Origin: Oikopleura dioica
Lineage: Eukaryota > Chordata > Appendicularia > Copelata > Oikopleuridae
Reading direction: 5' to 3'
Assembly (NCBI GenBank): GCA_907165135.1
Contig: OU015567.1
Span: 7,693,001 to 7,757,000 of the forward strand
DNA length: 64,000 bases
The position numbers were made by a program, and so were the translations under genes. Numbering within the stretch: the first letter of the stretch is position 1; every line of letters starts with the position of its first letter. Below are positions 22,400 through 35,694 of this stretch, one piece after another. Below the pieces are notes generated by a model. That model saw only the letters and a program-made list of their open reading frames with translations. It was not told where the DNA came from and ran no database searches.

Positions 22400-24007
22400 T
22401 GATTAATAAGCAACAAGGTTTATAGCCTGTTTTATGAAAGTGACATAATACCGTTAGTTTTTATTAATGACCACCACTTGAACCTATTTTCGCGCTCTCA
22501 GACCCCACTTTTTAGGGCGATGAATAAATTCTCTCGTTCATCTTTTCTGTTTAGCTTTATTTTAAAAATAAAATCGCAGTTAATCGCGTTTGTTGAATTT
22601 TGTTTTGAAAATCGATTAGCGACACGTCGCGAGAAGGTGCGCTTTCGAAGGTCTTAGGACTTTTCAGAAGGCTGTGGACAGATATAAAATGTCCGTGAGG
22701 CAGGTTAGGAATTCGCCCAATGCTGCCTGTCTCAATGAATCCTCGAGAAGGTCCTAATCACGTGCCCATTCACGGTCCCGTCTTCTTGCTAATCGCGTTA
22801 TATCGCAAAGTGTAATGTTTAGGTTAAATAAAAGGACAAGACCGCACCAAAATATTTATACAAAAGATACCAATTCAGCCCTCGACGGATTGAATTCCGA
22901 CGCAAACATTATTTTATATCTAATTATCAGGCTATCCTTGAGAGCCTATGAAGAAGATTAAGAAGCTATATATAGACAATTTCAAAAATAACTGTTCAAA
23001 TAAGCATTTTCCTCGTTGTCTTCCTTGATTTCAAAAACATCATTACGTAAGCGTCTTGAGTTACGTACCAGTTTCTGGGGATAAACTTCTATAGAAGGTT
23101 TCATAAAAATTGAACTATCCTTTGTTCATTTCGACTCCGTGATTCTTTCTTTCCTGTGCTTCTGAATTACTCTCTCGGTGGGTACCAAAAAGTGGCGTTT
23201 TTCGAAATAAGATTTCTACAGCGCGTGACTAGCTCTTTTCATTTATTAGACAAGTGCGCCATTAAATCGTGCTCAGTCCTTTATTCATTGAGTCAATACT
23301 AAAATTGGAGGTCTGTACGCACCGGCCACCATGGCGACAAAAATCAGTGTGGTAAGATAGCCAAAATAGTACTCGTAGTAATGTTTATTCGCGAAAGGGC
23401 GCGCTACTACGAGGCTCTTTTCGGAAGATTGAAATAGTAGCTGGCGCTGTTGCCGTTTTCTCGGCCAATAGGAGAGCGTTACTGTCGGGGAAGGGGAGAG
23501 GCGGCCCGAGGCGCGGAGAAAATCACCAGTAGCGCTAGGTCAGGAAACAAGCTGCCATGGCGACTGTCTGATAATATTTTGACAAGAATGAAATGCGAGC
23601 GGAATGTCAAAACGTGAATTATGCCACTGATGATAGTCAAACACCGTCATCAGTTGATCTTTCTACGATAAATGACAGGCGAAAACACTAGAACTCGCCT
23701 TGGCTACAACGAGGCAGCAAGGACAAGTTCTGCGGTAATCCTTAGGTCATCTCGGCGCTTAACTTAGCATAAATCTTTGCAGAAGAGAGGCGACGCAGAT
23801 GAGTTTGCAAAACGGAAGCTTTCCGACTTATCGGCGGGCGATAAGGGCGAGTCCCTTTTTCGTTGAACATGGCCCAGGTTGCAACCGCGCGCGCCCGCGA
23901 AATTCTCATTTACAATTATTTCATTTTCCATTTTTTCCCAAGAATATCTGGCTCGCAGCTCTTGAATTCGAAAAGAACCGTACAATTGTCAATCGTCTTT
24001 TAGTCCC
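22400..24007. other. Intergenic, no gene seen
   Basis: No supportable exon chain. A very good start context (GCCACCATGGCG) occurs at about 23331 but gives only seven codons before a GT. The stretch may be upstream regulatory DNA of the membrane-protein gene. Confidence 0.4.
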
Positions 24008-24011
24008 TTAA

Positions 24012-24290
24012 CCCTACGCCGCCAAATGTGCCATATATGGCACAAGGGCTTTCCAAAACCCATTTTTCTCTCCGTCATCATTTCGGGTTCTTCCATTTTT
24101 ACTCATTTTCGGGCAATAGTCTGGGCTTTGGTTTGGGTTCATTTTTGAGCTCGGGTTCTGGTTCGAGTTCGGATCTTGGTTAAGGTTCGGGTTCGGCCAT
24201 TATATGGGGCCTAGGACGACGGAAAAGATGATGTGCCATATATGGCACATTTGGCGGCGGGGGGTGAAATTTTAGTTTGGCGGCGTAAGG
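24012..24290. mobile_element. piggyBac-type MITE
   Basis: A 279-bp element is flanked by TTAA (24008-24011 and 24291-24294). The termini are inverted: CCCTACGCCGCCAAA at the left, CCTTACGCCGCCAAA when the right end is reverse-complemented. Subterminal inverted copies of the 16-bp palindrome GTGCCATATATGGCAC lie inside both ends. The centre is a G/T-rich run of GGTTCGGGTT-like units. TTAA duplication and CCC/CCT ends are the piggyBac signature. No transposase is present. Confidence 0.85.
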
Positions 24291-24294
24291 TTAA

Positions 24295-27200
24295 AATTAG
24301 TTGGAAAGATAGTTGAAGATTTTCTTTCTTTGATCCCTTTTTCGCCCCTTGTATTTAAATTGATACGGTGTTTGGTACAGATGATAAGAATGCTAAATAT
24401 ATTTCGCGCACGTGTGATTAAGGCTTCCCACCGAGCTAGTTTAGGATTTATCCGCTTTTTCGGTGTACCGATAAGTATTGATAGCGCCCAGGTCCGGTGC
24501 CCGTGATGTGGTCAGCAGCCAGGGACGATTACTTTCGCTATTAGCGAGAGATAAGCAGCTATCGTGGCTCTGTAATAGCTTGCGGAACGGTAGGGACTCT
24601 GCTTGTGCCAAAAGTATGTTCCCAAAACAGCGATAATGATTTTGAGAATAAACACTAATACACGGCGGAAACAAGTGTACTAAGCACATTTATCAGGCGG
24701 TTGATTAGGGCATCAAGTCGTTGATTAACGGAAAAGACTACCTGACCACGCCCGGCCACTCAATATGCTCTTTATCCGAGTCAAAGGATGAAAAATGCAG
24801 TGAAGATCTGAAGAAGCGAGAATTTCAAAGGAAGCGCTTCTTGCGAAAATTGGGCGTTTTTCATTTGTAAATACGGTTGTAACCCTTGATAGCCGAAATC
24901 GCGAAGAAGACGAGAGAGAATCATTACTGGCTCATGAAAGTTTGTGAAGATCGAGTTTACAGTTGAAAGAACACGTCATGCTTCAGTGATGATAGAATTA
25001 GTCGCGTTTGAATATTTTATTAATACTTAATTGACATATTAATTGACATATAATACATAAATAGACAGCTTGCGTTAAAAAGTGACTCTCAGAATGGAAA
25101 GTAATTAGCCCTGAAAGGAGGATGGAATTAACCGGTAAAATGGAACAGGCGCGGGTATAACGAATGAGCAGATCCGGTCGGAAGAGCTCGGCGTGAAATC
25201 GATCGCTAATTAGCATTAAAATATTGGGCGGACGGATACACACAGGGGCGCGATTAGAGCGCCATTCAGTTGACAAAGCGACCGGTTGGTAGCGGTTGCT
25301 CCCGCCGTTTGGACCGCCACCGCGGCTGGTTTTATGCATTTGCGCACGCCGCAGAGCTCAAATCCGCAGATAATCGCGAGTAAGGAGTTGACGCGATTCA
25401 CGCATTTTTCAACGCCGCGGAGTTATGTCACCTTGTTTTCAATAAGAAGCCTAAGCCGCGTAAAAAAGGGTAACAACGGAGTAAAGCTCTTGTGACTTTT
25501 TAGACTAAAGAAGGAAGAAATCCGCGGTTCCAAGGGAAAGAGATAGACATTTCCAGAAATTGTAAGCGGCTCAATCTACCCGGAAGCGGATCGATCTCAT
25601 CGATTTTAGCTAGAGCTGCGGATGATCCTTCCGGCGGGTAATTCGTAAAAATCCCGCGCGCCCACAACTTCGCCACAACCCTGTCTCATCCATCAGAATA
25701 AACGGGGAAGCCGTTTTTAGGTCTTTTGACTTGCGGTTTTTCATAGTACTATTATCTCACGAGAAAGGACGCGCACGTGAAGATCCAGGTCTAGAAGCTC
25801 TACGGCGGTGCCTTTGAAGCGCTTCCGGCTCGGCTAGGTCGAGTACCGTTCCGTCAAAAAGATCACTACTGAATTGAATTTCTCCGCCGCGTACGACCGT
25901 CAATTAACCCTCACAGGTGCAACGGGGCGCGGCTCGGCCGAGGAGACCCAAATGCACCGGAATAGCGCAATTACACACACTTGCTTATTACACCAACGAG
26001 ACCTGATGCCAAATGCTATTTTCAGAATTTAATTCAAGTAAAGATCGTAGTTACGATTTTTCCAGAAAAATATTCTAAAAAGGCGAAAACATATTTTTTG
26101 AATATCGAGTTGGGCTAAACAAAGCTGTGTCGTTAGAATCGACCATGTGAACTTCGATGACATCAAATGTCAACGCTAACATCAGTTTTCGACATGTGCC
26201 ACCGTGTTCCTGTGTGCTAGAATGCGATTACGTAGCTGTTTGCTGTCCGATTCAGTCATTTTCTTGGCATTTTTGTTTGAAATAAGAACATTTTTTCCCT
26301 TTTTGCATGATTTAAATAACGTCAGTTATCAATTTGAGCTGTCAAAGTTAGGATAATTTAACGATAAACAATAACGATTTTTGGCTGTACGGGAAGCAGC
26401 TGAGCAAAAGTCATCAACACGCTCGCGCAAAAATAGTATTTTACGATGTCTTTTCGCCGCATCGAATGATCAGGTTTCGTAAAAGACAATCGCAGCGGGG
26501 GAACTCAACTAAACACGGGAACAAAGGAGCGCACCTCTCTCGTGGGAAATGACTATCTCAGACTGAGCGACAAAGTTTTCAGGTGAAGGGTAAGCTTGTA
26601 AGACTTGTCATTGAAATCAAGTCGAGGTTTTCGATGTCGCAATTGCCAAAAACTGAAGACATGGAGGAAAACCGCCAAAAATCCGTCCTATGTCGATTGT
26701 GGCCGATCTGTGTAAGATAGAAAGTCGCCACATTATGTCCCGGTGGTGGTGGCGCAGGTGCATCTTTTCAGTCACGTCCGTGCCTCACCTTGACATGGTT
26801 GGACTCTCCCCACCCGCGGTTTGTCAAATGGCGTTATTTACTCAGCCAACATCGGAGGCGAAATTTCATTTTTCTTTCGATTTCGACAGGACGAAAGAAA
26901 AATTTTTGAATAAAACAAAACTCAAGACGGGACAGCTCACACACAGGGCTCACGCGCCTCGGGGCAGGCCGAGTGCAATCGTGGTTTGTCTTCAAAGAAC
27001 TGTGGGAAGTGGCGAAACTGCTACTTTACTACACGCCCGGGTCGGAAAATTGAGTCGTTAAAATGTTTCAATAGATTAACTCTCGCTAGCTCGTAGTAAA
27101 TCGAGAAAAAACCAGTGAGTAAGCGATTTATTTACTACTGAGCGTAATCATCCTCCAGCACGCTTCTCAGGAAAGAGCGAAGGTCAAAGGAATAGTAGTA

Positions 27201-30200
27201 GCTTCACGTAATGGCTATAAATGGAACCGTTTCAGTGTTATCAGCGGTGATGCATTGTGTCTCCCGCTGAGCCGATGTACATGCGAAAAAGGCGGTCTGA
27301 CAAGTAGTCAACTGGTGAAATCGGAGAACTCTGTCGGCACGGTGCATTACCGCCTCATCTCCTTTCCCGCGTCCGGTGAGATCGCACCTAAGGGCCACGG
27401 GCACCTACGGGAGACATCACATTTTTCACCTCTTGACTAAACACCGTATGTTCCCTTCAAATAGCCCGTGCGACGTCCCGTCATGTCAGGGTTGATATTT
27501 AAACTGGTTTAACCCGGTTACGCTCAATTGGGAATTCTGGAGTTCTGAGTTTATTTTCATCACCTGTTCTATTTTCGTTCTGTAGGATGATAGCTTCTCT
27601 TGCTGCTCTTTTTCTCCGCCATGTGTAGCGTGGGAGAAGGAAAGTAGATAGAGCTGTTCAGAGAAGCTACAACCCGAGAAGTGGAAAGATACTAGCCAGT
27701 TTGTGTACTTTACTTGGACACAGTTACTACTCGTCCTATCTTTCCCCGCGCCGAGTTCTATTTAACCACGTGCTACGATTGAAAAGGAAAAAAGTGCGAT
27801 CGTAATGTCTATCGCGACGCGGGCTGGCAAGCTTCCAGTTCTGGACAGAAGAAATTTGTAAAACAGTAACACTAGCCGATGAAGATCCCCTCGAGCCTGG
27901 AGTAGAAGGAGAGGACTCGAGGGCACAAGTGCCGGTCTAGGCGGAAGTACAAGGAAGATGAAAAGGTCAAAGAGGGCCAGGCCAGACACTTGAGATAGCC
28001 GGGTATCATATCAAGTGATCGGGAAATGATAGCTCGAAAAAAAAACGTAAAGTGGGCCATGCGGAGATACTTTATGGCTGCTCGTAAATCTACCCCTCAC
28101 GAGCCCTTTGAATTCATTTTCTGCTTGAAATCATATCAATACAATCGCGCCCTTTTATTGAACCCTAAATAAGAATCACGGGAAAAAGGGCTGAATATTC
28201 GAAAATTTTCGCAACTTGCGCTTAGCTTGGGTTTAATCCTCAAATTTAAAAATTTCCATGAGCGCTCAAGGAATCACTGGAGCGGGGAAAATCACGGATT
28301 CTGGCATTTTCAAGCGTGGCATTTTTCAAATATGTCCGACACGTACCTGCTATGATAGGACCCTCCTACGTCCTGTAAAAGGCGTTCCATGACCTTTTCT
28401 TAGGTCACAGAGGCTTGATTCTGATTTTTCTTTCTTCTGAAAAATCTCTAGTTCTCCTTTTTCTTGGGAGTTTTTTCGTATCTCTTTTTGGTTTTAGGGT
28501 TTTTTCACTCTTCGGCGATGTTCTCGGTATTTCTTCCGTTCACTTGATTTCCGTTTGCTTTTGATCTCCAGGTCGTTTTTTATACAATCGGGATGAGTTT
28601 TATCTTTTTCGGTGGAAAAAATTAACTCAATGGAAATAGTGTTGATGGATGGTTGTGTGCTTGGTCGCCGCCGTGCGGTGGAGCTTGCGAGAGAGAGGAG
28701 CACGGCGCAATCATCAGGCAACCCACGAGGTCGTAACTGCGCCCTGAAGCGTTTAGAAGTTGGCTATGCTCGCCGGAAACTTAACCCCGGTAGGGCCAGA
28801 GGCACCGTGGAGGTGGAGCCGAGCCGCGTTACTACGCCAGACCAGACTAGGGTGGAGCATAACTTCATATTTTTGTTACTCTTCGTCTTATTATTTAATA
28901 ATTTTTTCAGGGAAACATCCTCATCATCTCCGTTATTGGAAAAAGGCTTTGTTAATTCCATTATTTCGATCTATCATTTACCTTCTTCACATCATTTACG
29001 ATTATAAGAACCAACATAATGAAAATTTATAGCCACAAATCTTTATTTATGGCCATAAATACAAATTTATGACCTTTATGAAGCGGTTTTTAGGGTATTA
29101 TTTCGGTAGATTTCAAGATTTTTATTTTCGTAATTACGAAATCATCGAGCTTCTCCGCTCACCCTATCCATGAGTCAACGCTCATGATCATCCCTTTTTT
29201 TGTTCCAAGCGCGGCGAAAGTAGTAAGAAGCGCTGGAGGAAGCGCGCGTTGGCGGAGATGCTGCTGGTGGTGTTGGACGTAGACCCCACCTGGTGGTGGA
29301 GACAACAAGACGCCACCAAGATGGATAATTGGGGAGAACGACAGGAAGTTAGGGAACGAAATAAGTGCCTTTGCCGACAAGAATAAAATGCGCGCACAGC
29401 GTTGTGTATACCATGACAAGAAAAATGTTCCTGTTCTAATTCCAGCGACGATGTTGGAAATTATTATGTTCTCACCAACTAAAGACCTACTAAAAACACT
29501 CGGAACTTCATTGAATTCTTCATAAAATAATTTCAAGGATAATAAATAGCGTAACGATGAGACTAGCGATAACATTTTATCGATATTTTCAACCGTATTT
29601 CTTCATAAAAGATTCTTCTCATCCTGATTACACTTATCCTCACCTCTATCAGCCGTCGTTCTATGAACCGTGAAAACGATAATTACGAAAGCATCATTCT
29701 GGCAAGGTGTATTCCGTAGGCGCATATCTAGGCTATCATTTTTATGGAAAAAGATTTGGAGACCTGTTTGGAAGGAAAACAAGATCAAAGCGGCAGCTGA
29801 CCGTGTCGGTACAACTGCTCGGCCGATAAGCTCCCCACCGAGCGGTTTCGTTTCTTCTGTTGCATTTCTTTTCTTTCTTATTTTGAACAATTCGTGGCTG
29901 ACGATTTAAAATTGCCGTAATCATTACCACAAAAAAACGGTCACTTAGAAACCATAAAGAAGAACTTGGTAATAACATTTTATGCCGCCATAAGTAAAAT
30001 GATTTGAGAGATTCACACGCGCTTACGATTCACGAGCAGTATCCATGATTCTTTCAAAGAAATACGACGCAATTCCGCGGACGTCCGCCGAACAATCACC
30101 CGGAACATTCGAAAAGAACCGCGTAGAAGAAGAAGAACGGGGCGACGAATCTTTGAATGCGGTTCTTTTTTTTGAAAAGAAAGGAAACTTATTGTCCAAT

Positions 30201-31948
30201 TATGAATTCTTTTGTAGTTCAAAATCGTCGCTGATTATTCTTCTTTTGAGAAAAAACTACTGTTTCTGAATAGAACTCGTGGAATATTCTACAGCCTGGG
30301 CAGATTCTACGCCGTGAAAAAGGATCAAAAGCGTGAGAAGTTTTCGGAAGAACGCGTTTGTTGTCTCAGTGATCCATCCAACAAAAGGTAGTATTGTTGT
30401 ATTTCCGTCGAAGAATAAAAAATACGTATAACTTGGCCGAGTACCAAATTGAGATAATTTGATGCCAGTTTACAGCTCCGTCGAGCATCAATGATGATAA
30501 AATGATAGTTGCCAGAAGACAGGAGTGTTTTGTAAGAAGCTACTCGACAAGAAACGTGTTGTTTCGGGAGCAAATTTAATCAGCCTCTGAAGAGCACTCA
30601 CGAGTTAGTAATTTTTTCTAGCGTCGAATAGCTAGACACTGACTACTAACAACTTCTAATAACAGTCATTTTGAGCAATTTGCTGAAGAAATTCTTAATT
30701 GAACTTGAATTATAAAGCTGGAAAAATCGAGCCGAATCGTCAAGAAAGAAATCTTCAAAGCAAGAAATAAAAGTTCAATAAACATAAATTCCTTTTTCAG
30801 ACGAGTGTTCAAAAAGAACCACTGTTTGAGGCAAAACAAGATTTGCCCAGAAGCGCGTTATCTCCTCACACAAAAATAATCGTCCAAACAATGCCTGCCC
30901 TATTGTCCCGTGGCTTTAGTTTTTCTTCGGCAATGCGCCAAAAGCACCCTTTAGGCCGGCGCCTTGAGCTGCTTTATCTCAGCAGCTGTCTAAATTTACA
31001 CACTCTCTTTGGTAAATTTAATTTATTCAATTTATAACTCTCCAGGAAAACCTTTGAAAATCGGAAATATTCAAACACTAGAAGCGTTTTTTTTTGCTAA
31101 AAAGACTCATCAAGGGTGCTCTAGATAAGAAGAAACTTACGAAACGTCATGTTTATTTGGTACGAAAAAGATTTATTGGCGACTTTGAAATGGAAGTCAA
31201 AGACTTTGTAGTTTTAAGCGCGCCTCGTAACTCACAAACATTTCGGATCATCAAACCCTGCGGTCACTTTTATGTCTTTTCTTTATTTTGGCGGCGAGTT
31301 CGAAAACTAAATTTCAGCGGGTCAAATTCTAAGTGGACTTAAAACTATATGTTTGCCTCTAAACAGCGAGTAAAGACAATTTCAAGAGCTTGCATTTCAT
31401 TTCAGTGCTCGAGGAATAAACTAAAGAGTTAAAGGCGATTACTAAGGCAAACATTTTGGCCAAGCACGTCAAATTGGCTAAACGAGCCACTTCCGAAATT
31501 TCCGAAAAAATTTTTAGAAAGAAATTTTTGAAGCACGTCCGGGCGCATTTTCCTCTTTTTCGCGGGTAATTGGCAAATAATCAAATATTTTGAGGACAAA
31601 AATTTTGAAGCAATCAACTGAAATTTTATTCTCCGGGCAGAAGCCCTGAATTTATTATGTAAGTAAATAGCCCAGTAGTCTGGGAAAAAGGTGTCGAGTG
31701 TTCCAATTTTGAATTTATTATCTTGACCTTCTTTTTGAAAAGATAAAATCTCACCACTAAAACTAGGAAAGTGGGCTTGAGTGCACCCACCTGTTCCATT
31801 TCCCCAGCTCTTACCCAGACTCTCGGCCACAGAGCCTTGAGCCTTGGGTTAACTGACCTTGAAGACCTGATTTGATCATCAAATAATTGCTAAGTTTGCA
31901 TCATAAAATCACGTAAACATCCAAATTGGAAGTCGAAAACACAGAGAA
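24295..31948. other. Gene-poor stretch of about 7.6 kb
   Basis: No open frame here shows protein-like composition or joins into an exon chain with 40-60 bp introns, unlike every surrounding region. Base composition swings between GC-rich patches (about 25250-25700, 26400-27050, 28650-28850) and AT-rich ones. In such a compact genome this length of non-coding DNA suggests regulatory sequence, unrecognised decayed repeats or non-coding RNA genes. I found no tRNA or rRNA pattern. Confidence 0.45.
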
Positions 31949-33094
31949 ATGAAACTCTTTCCCGCGCTCGTTTCCACCTTTCTTGCTGCAGAAACTTGCA
32001 GGTTTACAAGCGAATGAATACGCAGCGAAATTCTCCTTTTAGTGAGAAATCTTCTTGCGATGATTTGAAAAAGTACGAGCGCGTAGAAGCGGGCAACTTT
32101 GCGCGAGTACAGTCTCATGTGAACATGAAAAAATGGGGCAACTTATTTGGAATCAACAAGTTCTTTCACATGCGAAAGGTTTCAGGACCAGAGGATCCGA
32201 TTCCGAGGCCGAACGCGGACACGCTTTACTCGATCGGGGTCATTGATCTTTCTGCTGGACCAGTTGGACTTTCGGTTCCAGATGTTGGCGACAAGTACTT
32301 CTCCGTCACGTGTTATGATGAAGATATGTACATCACCGCGTACGAAACTGCTCCTGCGCAGTTTAAACTGAAGGACGACGATGAGATGAGTCGATATCAA
32401 GTTTGTGCGCTTCGTATAGCCGTAAACAGTAAAGAAGAGCTTCCTGAATTACACAAGATGCAAGACGAAGCCAAAATCTTTAGTCCTCAAGGTAACTCTT
32501 TCTAAAGCCTTTTTCCTGAGTTATAAATAAGAATCGTACCCGCCAATCGATTTGCCAGATTATGATCAAGAGCAGTACAAAATTGTTTACTCCAATTTGC
32601 TCACTCTTTCCCATCAAATGTCTGAGCTCGGCGATGCATACGCTTTCAAAGGCCAAAAGGATGATATTTCACGAATGCTTGGTGCCGCTGCAGGGTGGGG
32701 CGGTCTTGGAACTTCTATGGCCAAGTATGAAGGCGGAACTGTTCAAATCAACGATGGCAAGACCGAGTATATGATCAAAGTCGTCGGAGAGGTACCAACT
32801 GATTGCTTTTGGTCCGTTACAACTTACAAGGAAGAGTAAGATTCTAAAAAATCTTTTCCACTAGTCGAGTTATTTAGCCGGCTGACATACGGCATCAATA
32901 ACATCAATTCCAACAACTTGAAACGCGACAAAGATGGCAACGTCGTCATCATCTTCTCAAACAACCACACGGACGAGTCAGCCAACTATCTCAACATCGA
33001 GGAAAACTGGAACTACATCGTTCGAATTTACGAGCCAAAAGCGCCTGTGCGTGATGGAAGCTGGAAATTTCCTGAGCCAGTTCTTTACCAATAA
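31949..33094 (+). CDS. Secreted DUF1254/DUF1214 domain protein
   Basis: Four exons (31949-32001, 32043-32491, 32532-32835, 32878-33094; introns of 40-42 bp) give 340 aa. A signal peptide (MKLFPALVSTFLAAETC) precedes the mature protein. The DUF1254-type core has PRPNADTLYSIGVIDLS and GPVGLSVPDVGDKYFSV; the DUF1214-type C-terminal part has VVGEVPTDCFWSVTTY, RLTYGINNIN, NYIVRIYEPKAPVRDGSW and the terminal PEPVLY. This pair of domains is mostly known from bacteria, fungi and algae and its function is not established. The gene is normally intron-split here, so any transfer is old. The stop overlaps an AATAAA signal. Confidence 0.9.
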
Positions 33095-35202
33095 ATATTT
33101 GGCCATTATTAAATCAGTGTTGTTGACAGTTGTGGGTTAGAAACTTGTTTTAAAAATCGGATTTTCATTTCATCAACCATTCATCTCATTTGGCTAGACA
33201 TTCGACACGTGACCTTGAAGGTTCACATTGTGAACTCATTAAAATGAAATCTAGCCGATCTATTCTAGCGCAAAGAGTATAAACATGTAAAAATCAGGCT
33301 AAAACCTCTTGTAGGAAGTGTTCTGACACTATCTTATCAGTATCAATCTTTCCAAATGCGGTTTCTACTCTTAAACGTACTCGGATTGGTATTTTCCTTT
33401 CTCCATAAGTGCAGGGTTGAGAAAAGAATGAGGTATTTGAGCCTCGGAACTGGTAGTTGGAATATAAGCCTTAGTCCGTCACGCTGGGTTAAGAAAAAAG
33501 GTTCCGCTTTTTTCGAAATACCAGCTCAAAATACAACACCACGTATGTTACAGTAATCGCTCTTTTCGAGCCTTTTGGACACATGAAACCGGAAGAGCAA
33601 ACGAACACGTACACGAGAAATGCTTTAAAAGATGGGACTGGCATTTGAGCGTTTATCTGAGGCGATTATCCGGCTGATCGTGGGGCGACCGCGCGCATCA
33701 CCCACCGCTCGTGTTATCGCCAGTCCAGCCCTGTTATCGGGGATTTAGCAGGGATCCCGCTGGATTTCTATCTTCAGAACACTTCTACCCGCTGGTTTTA
33801 ATACTTCTTGGATACGTCTTGCTTTACAATTCTCGTCGATGCTCCAATTTTCAAGCGAAATCCAGCATTTTTATGATACGGTAAATAATAACCCAGTCAT
33901 ATCTTTCCCTCTCCTCATTTTGCTACTAACAAATGGTCTTCGTTTCCGAAGGGCCACTTTGTTTTTACAAAATCACCACTCGGGCAGGTGCTGATTTGGG
34001 AAATGCTTTCCTTTGCTTTTGCGAAAGAAAAAATGTAAATCCAGAGTTTACTAATCATTTCGTCTATTACCAAAACAATAAAATGAAAGTTGCTCTGGAA
34101 TTTGGAAAGTTATGTTTTCGCTGTTTTGGCAACAGCACTTGCCGCGCCGGCCGTCTTTCTTGTTGCACCGCAAGCGGAAGCAGTTATGATTTACAAAAAT
34201 CAAGCGAAAGTAAGCACCTAAAGGCGCTTTTTCGGTCTTAGAGCCTAAGCCACCTGAAAGTCTACGCTTTCAAAACTGCGCACTTTTCGAACGAGCTGGA
34301 GTTTACTTTTCTAAAAGACACGTGACATTGATTCTCCTTTTTATCCTTTCTAAAATGTAGCAATATTCTTGACACCCCGGCAGAACGCGAAAGCAAGCTA
34401 CCACAAGAGCTTATGTTTTAGATAAATAAAGAATTTTTAGCCAATTTGTCAAAAATTCAGTACCAACCGGCGGTGGCATTTAGCTCGTTGATTTTGAGAC
34501 TAAACAGAGACACCGCTAAGATTTATCCAAAATCAAAAGCCGAAATAACAAATGGACGTCTTTTTTAACTGCCGTAGTTGACGATTTTTAATTTAAGATT
34601 TTTGAAATTTCGATTTTGATAGAGCTTGAAATCTCTAATCGCTCGATTGGATCAAAATAAATCAAATAAAGCGAATGATAAATTCGCGCTCCTGTGAAAA
34701 TACGAATTTAGCAAGTAAAAAATCTGCGCGTGGAATGGCGAATTTGGTTATTTTAACAAAGAACTGGATCAAGTATCGGCCCGGAATCTGATTATGCGAC
34801 GGCCGTCACCATAATGTAAAACTGGCGGCACCTGCCACTTCGCCCTGAATACAAAATCAACCGCTCGCCACTTGTGGACTCGTCTTTTTTAGAATATCTT
34901 TTAAAAATCAACACTTATGCATTCTTACCGTAGTTATTGTTAGACAGGCCTTTTTCGTAGACAGTTTGAATAAAAGTTGGATTCTGAATATTTTTATAGT
35001 AATTTTATTTTTGACTAAAACTTGATAGACTCCAATCTTCGTCCGAATTTATGAAGAAGATTGAAGAAAACACCCTTTGTATTCGTTTTTTATCGTCCGA
35101 AACCCCCGAAAATGTACCTAACAACTTTACCATCGATCGAAAATTATTCTTTCAAGAAGAATACGGATAGCTTCTTCAAAGAGAAAGAAGAAGAGAGGGA
35201 AC
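33095..35202. other. Intergenic, one possible small secreted-protein exon
   Basis: Mostly AT-rich. Around 34083-34210 one frame reads VFAVLATALAAPAVFLVAP, typical of a signal peptide, after an ATGAAAGTTGC start, but the two parts are in different frames and I could not find a splice that joins them or clear downstream exons. Left unannotated as a gene. Confidence 0.35.
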
Positions 35203-35694
35203 ATGACGATTATCACGACAATGGGATACTGGTTCATCCCGATGACATTTCTCCTTTGTAGTGGAGCCGTCTTGGTAAGAGAACTTGTTGAAAGGCCGAG
35301 ATATATTTTCTTAGTTTGCGTTACGCCTGGTCTACAAAACCCACAAGCAGGTTTGTGCAATTTCTAAGTATTTGCGAGTTTATGAGAAAATCTGGGGCTA
35401 GAATTGATGCAATTACTCTTGAATATTCGCGGTGAATTTAGCGTCTAAATTTTAGACGAACGAGCTGCTGCTGTTGAATTATGCCAATTATTTGAGCAAA
35501 GGATGTCGAATTCCGCCGACAGCAAAAGTGCTTCGCGTTTTTAAATTTTTGGCATTTTCCCAAGCACAAACTCAGATTCGCACAGAAAGACGGCGACTTA
35601 CAGTAAGTTTTAAAAACTAACAGTCAGTTTTGGAACTTCTACGAAGGAAACCGCGTCCAAGTTCAATATTTGCCCATGTCAAAGTACAAGATAA
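35203..35694 (+). CDS. Small secreted or membrane protein, unknown
   Basis: Four exons all in phase 0 (35203-35274, 35315-35350, 35456-35602, 35647-35694) give 100 aa. The start is hydrophobic (MTIITTMGYWFIPMTFLLCS), acting as signal peptide or anchor. The rest is basic, with YANYLSKGCRIPPTAKVLRV and TQIRTERRR, and ends in a Cys pair (NICPCQSTR). All three donors are GTAAG- or GTTTG-type and all acceptors end in AG after A/T-rich tracts. The consistent phase chain is the main evidence. The family is not recognised. Confidence 0.5.

Noticed and set aside
23325-23360. Perfect Kozak GCCACCATGGCG followed by a GT
   Set aside because: Only seven codons and no downstream exon chain could be found.
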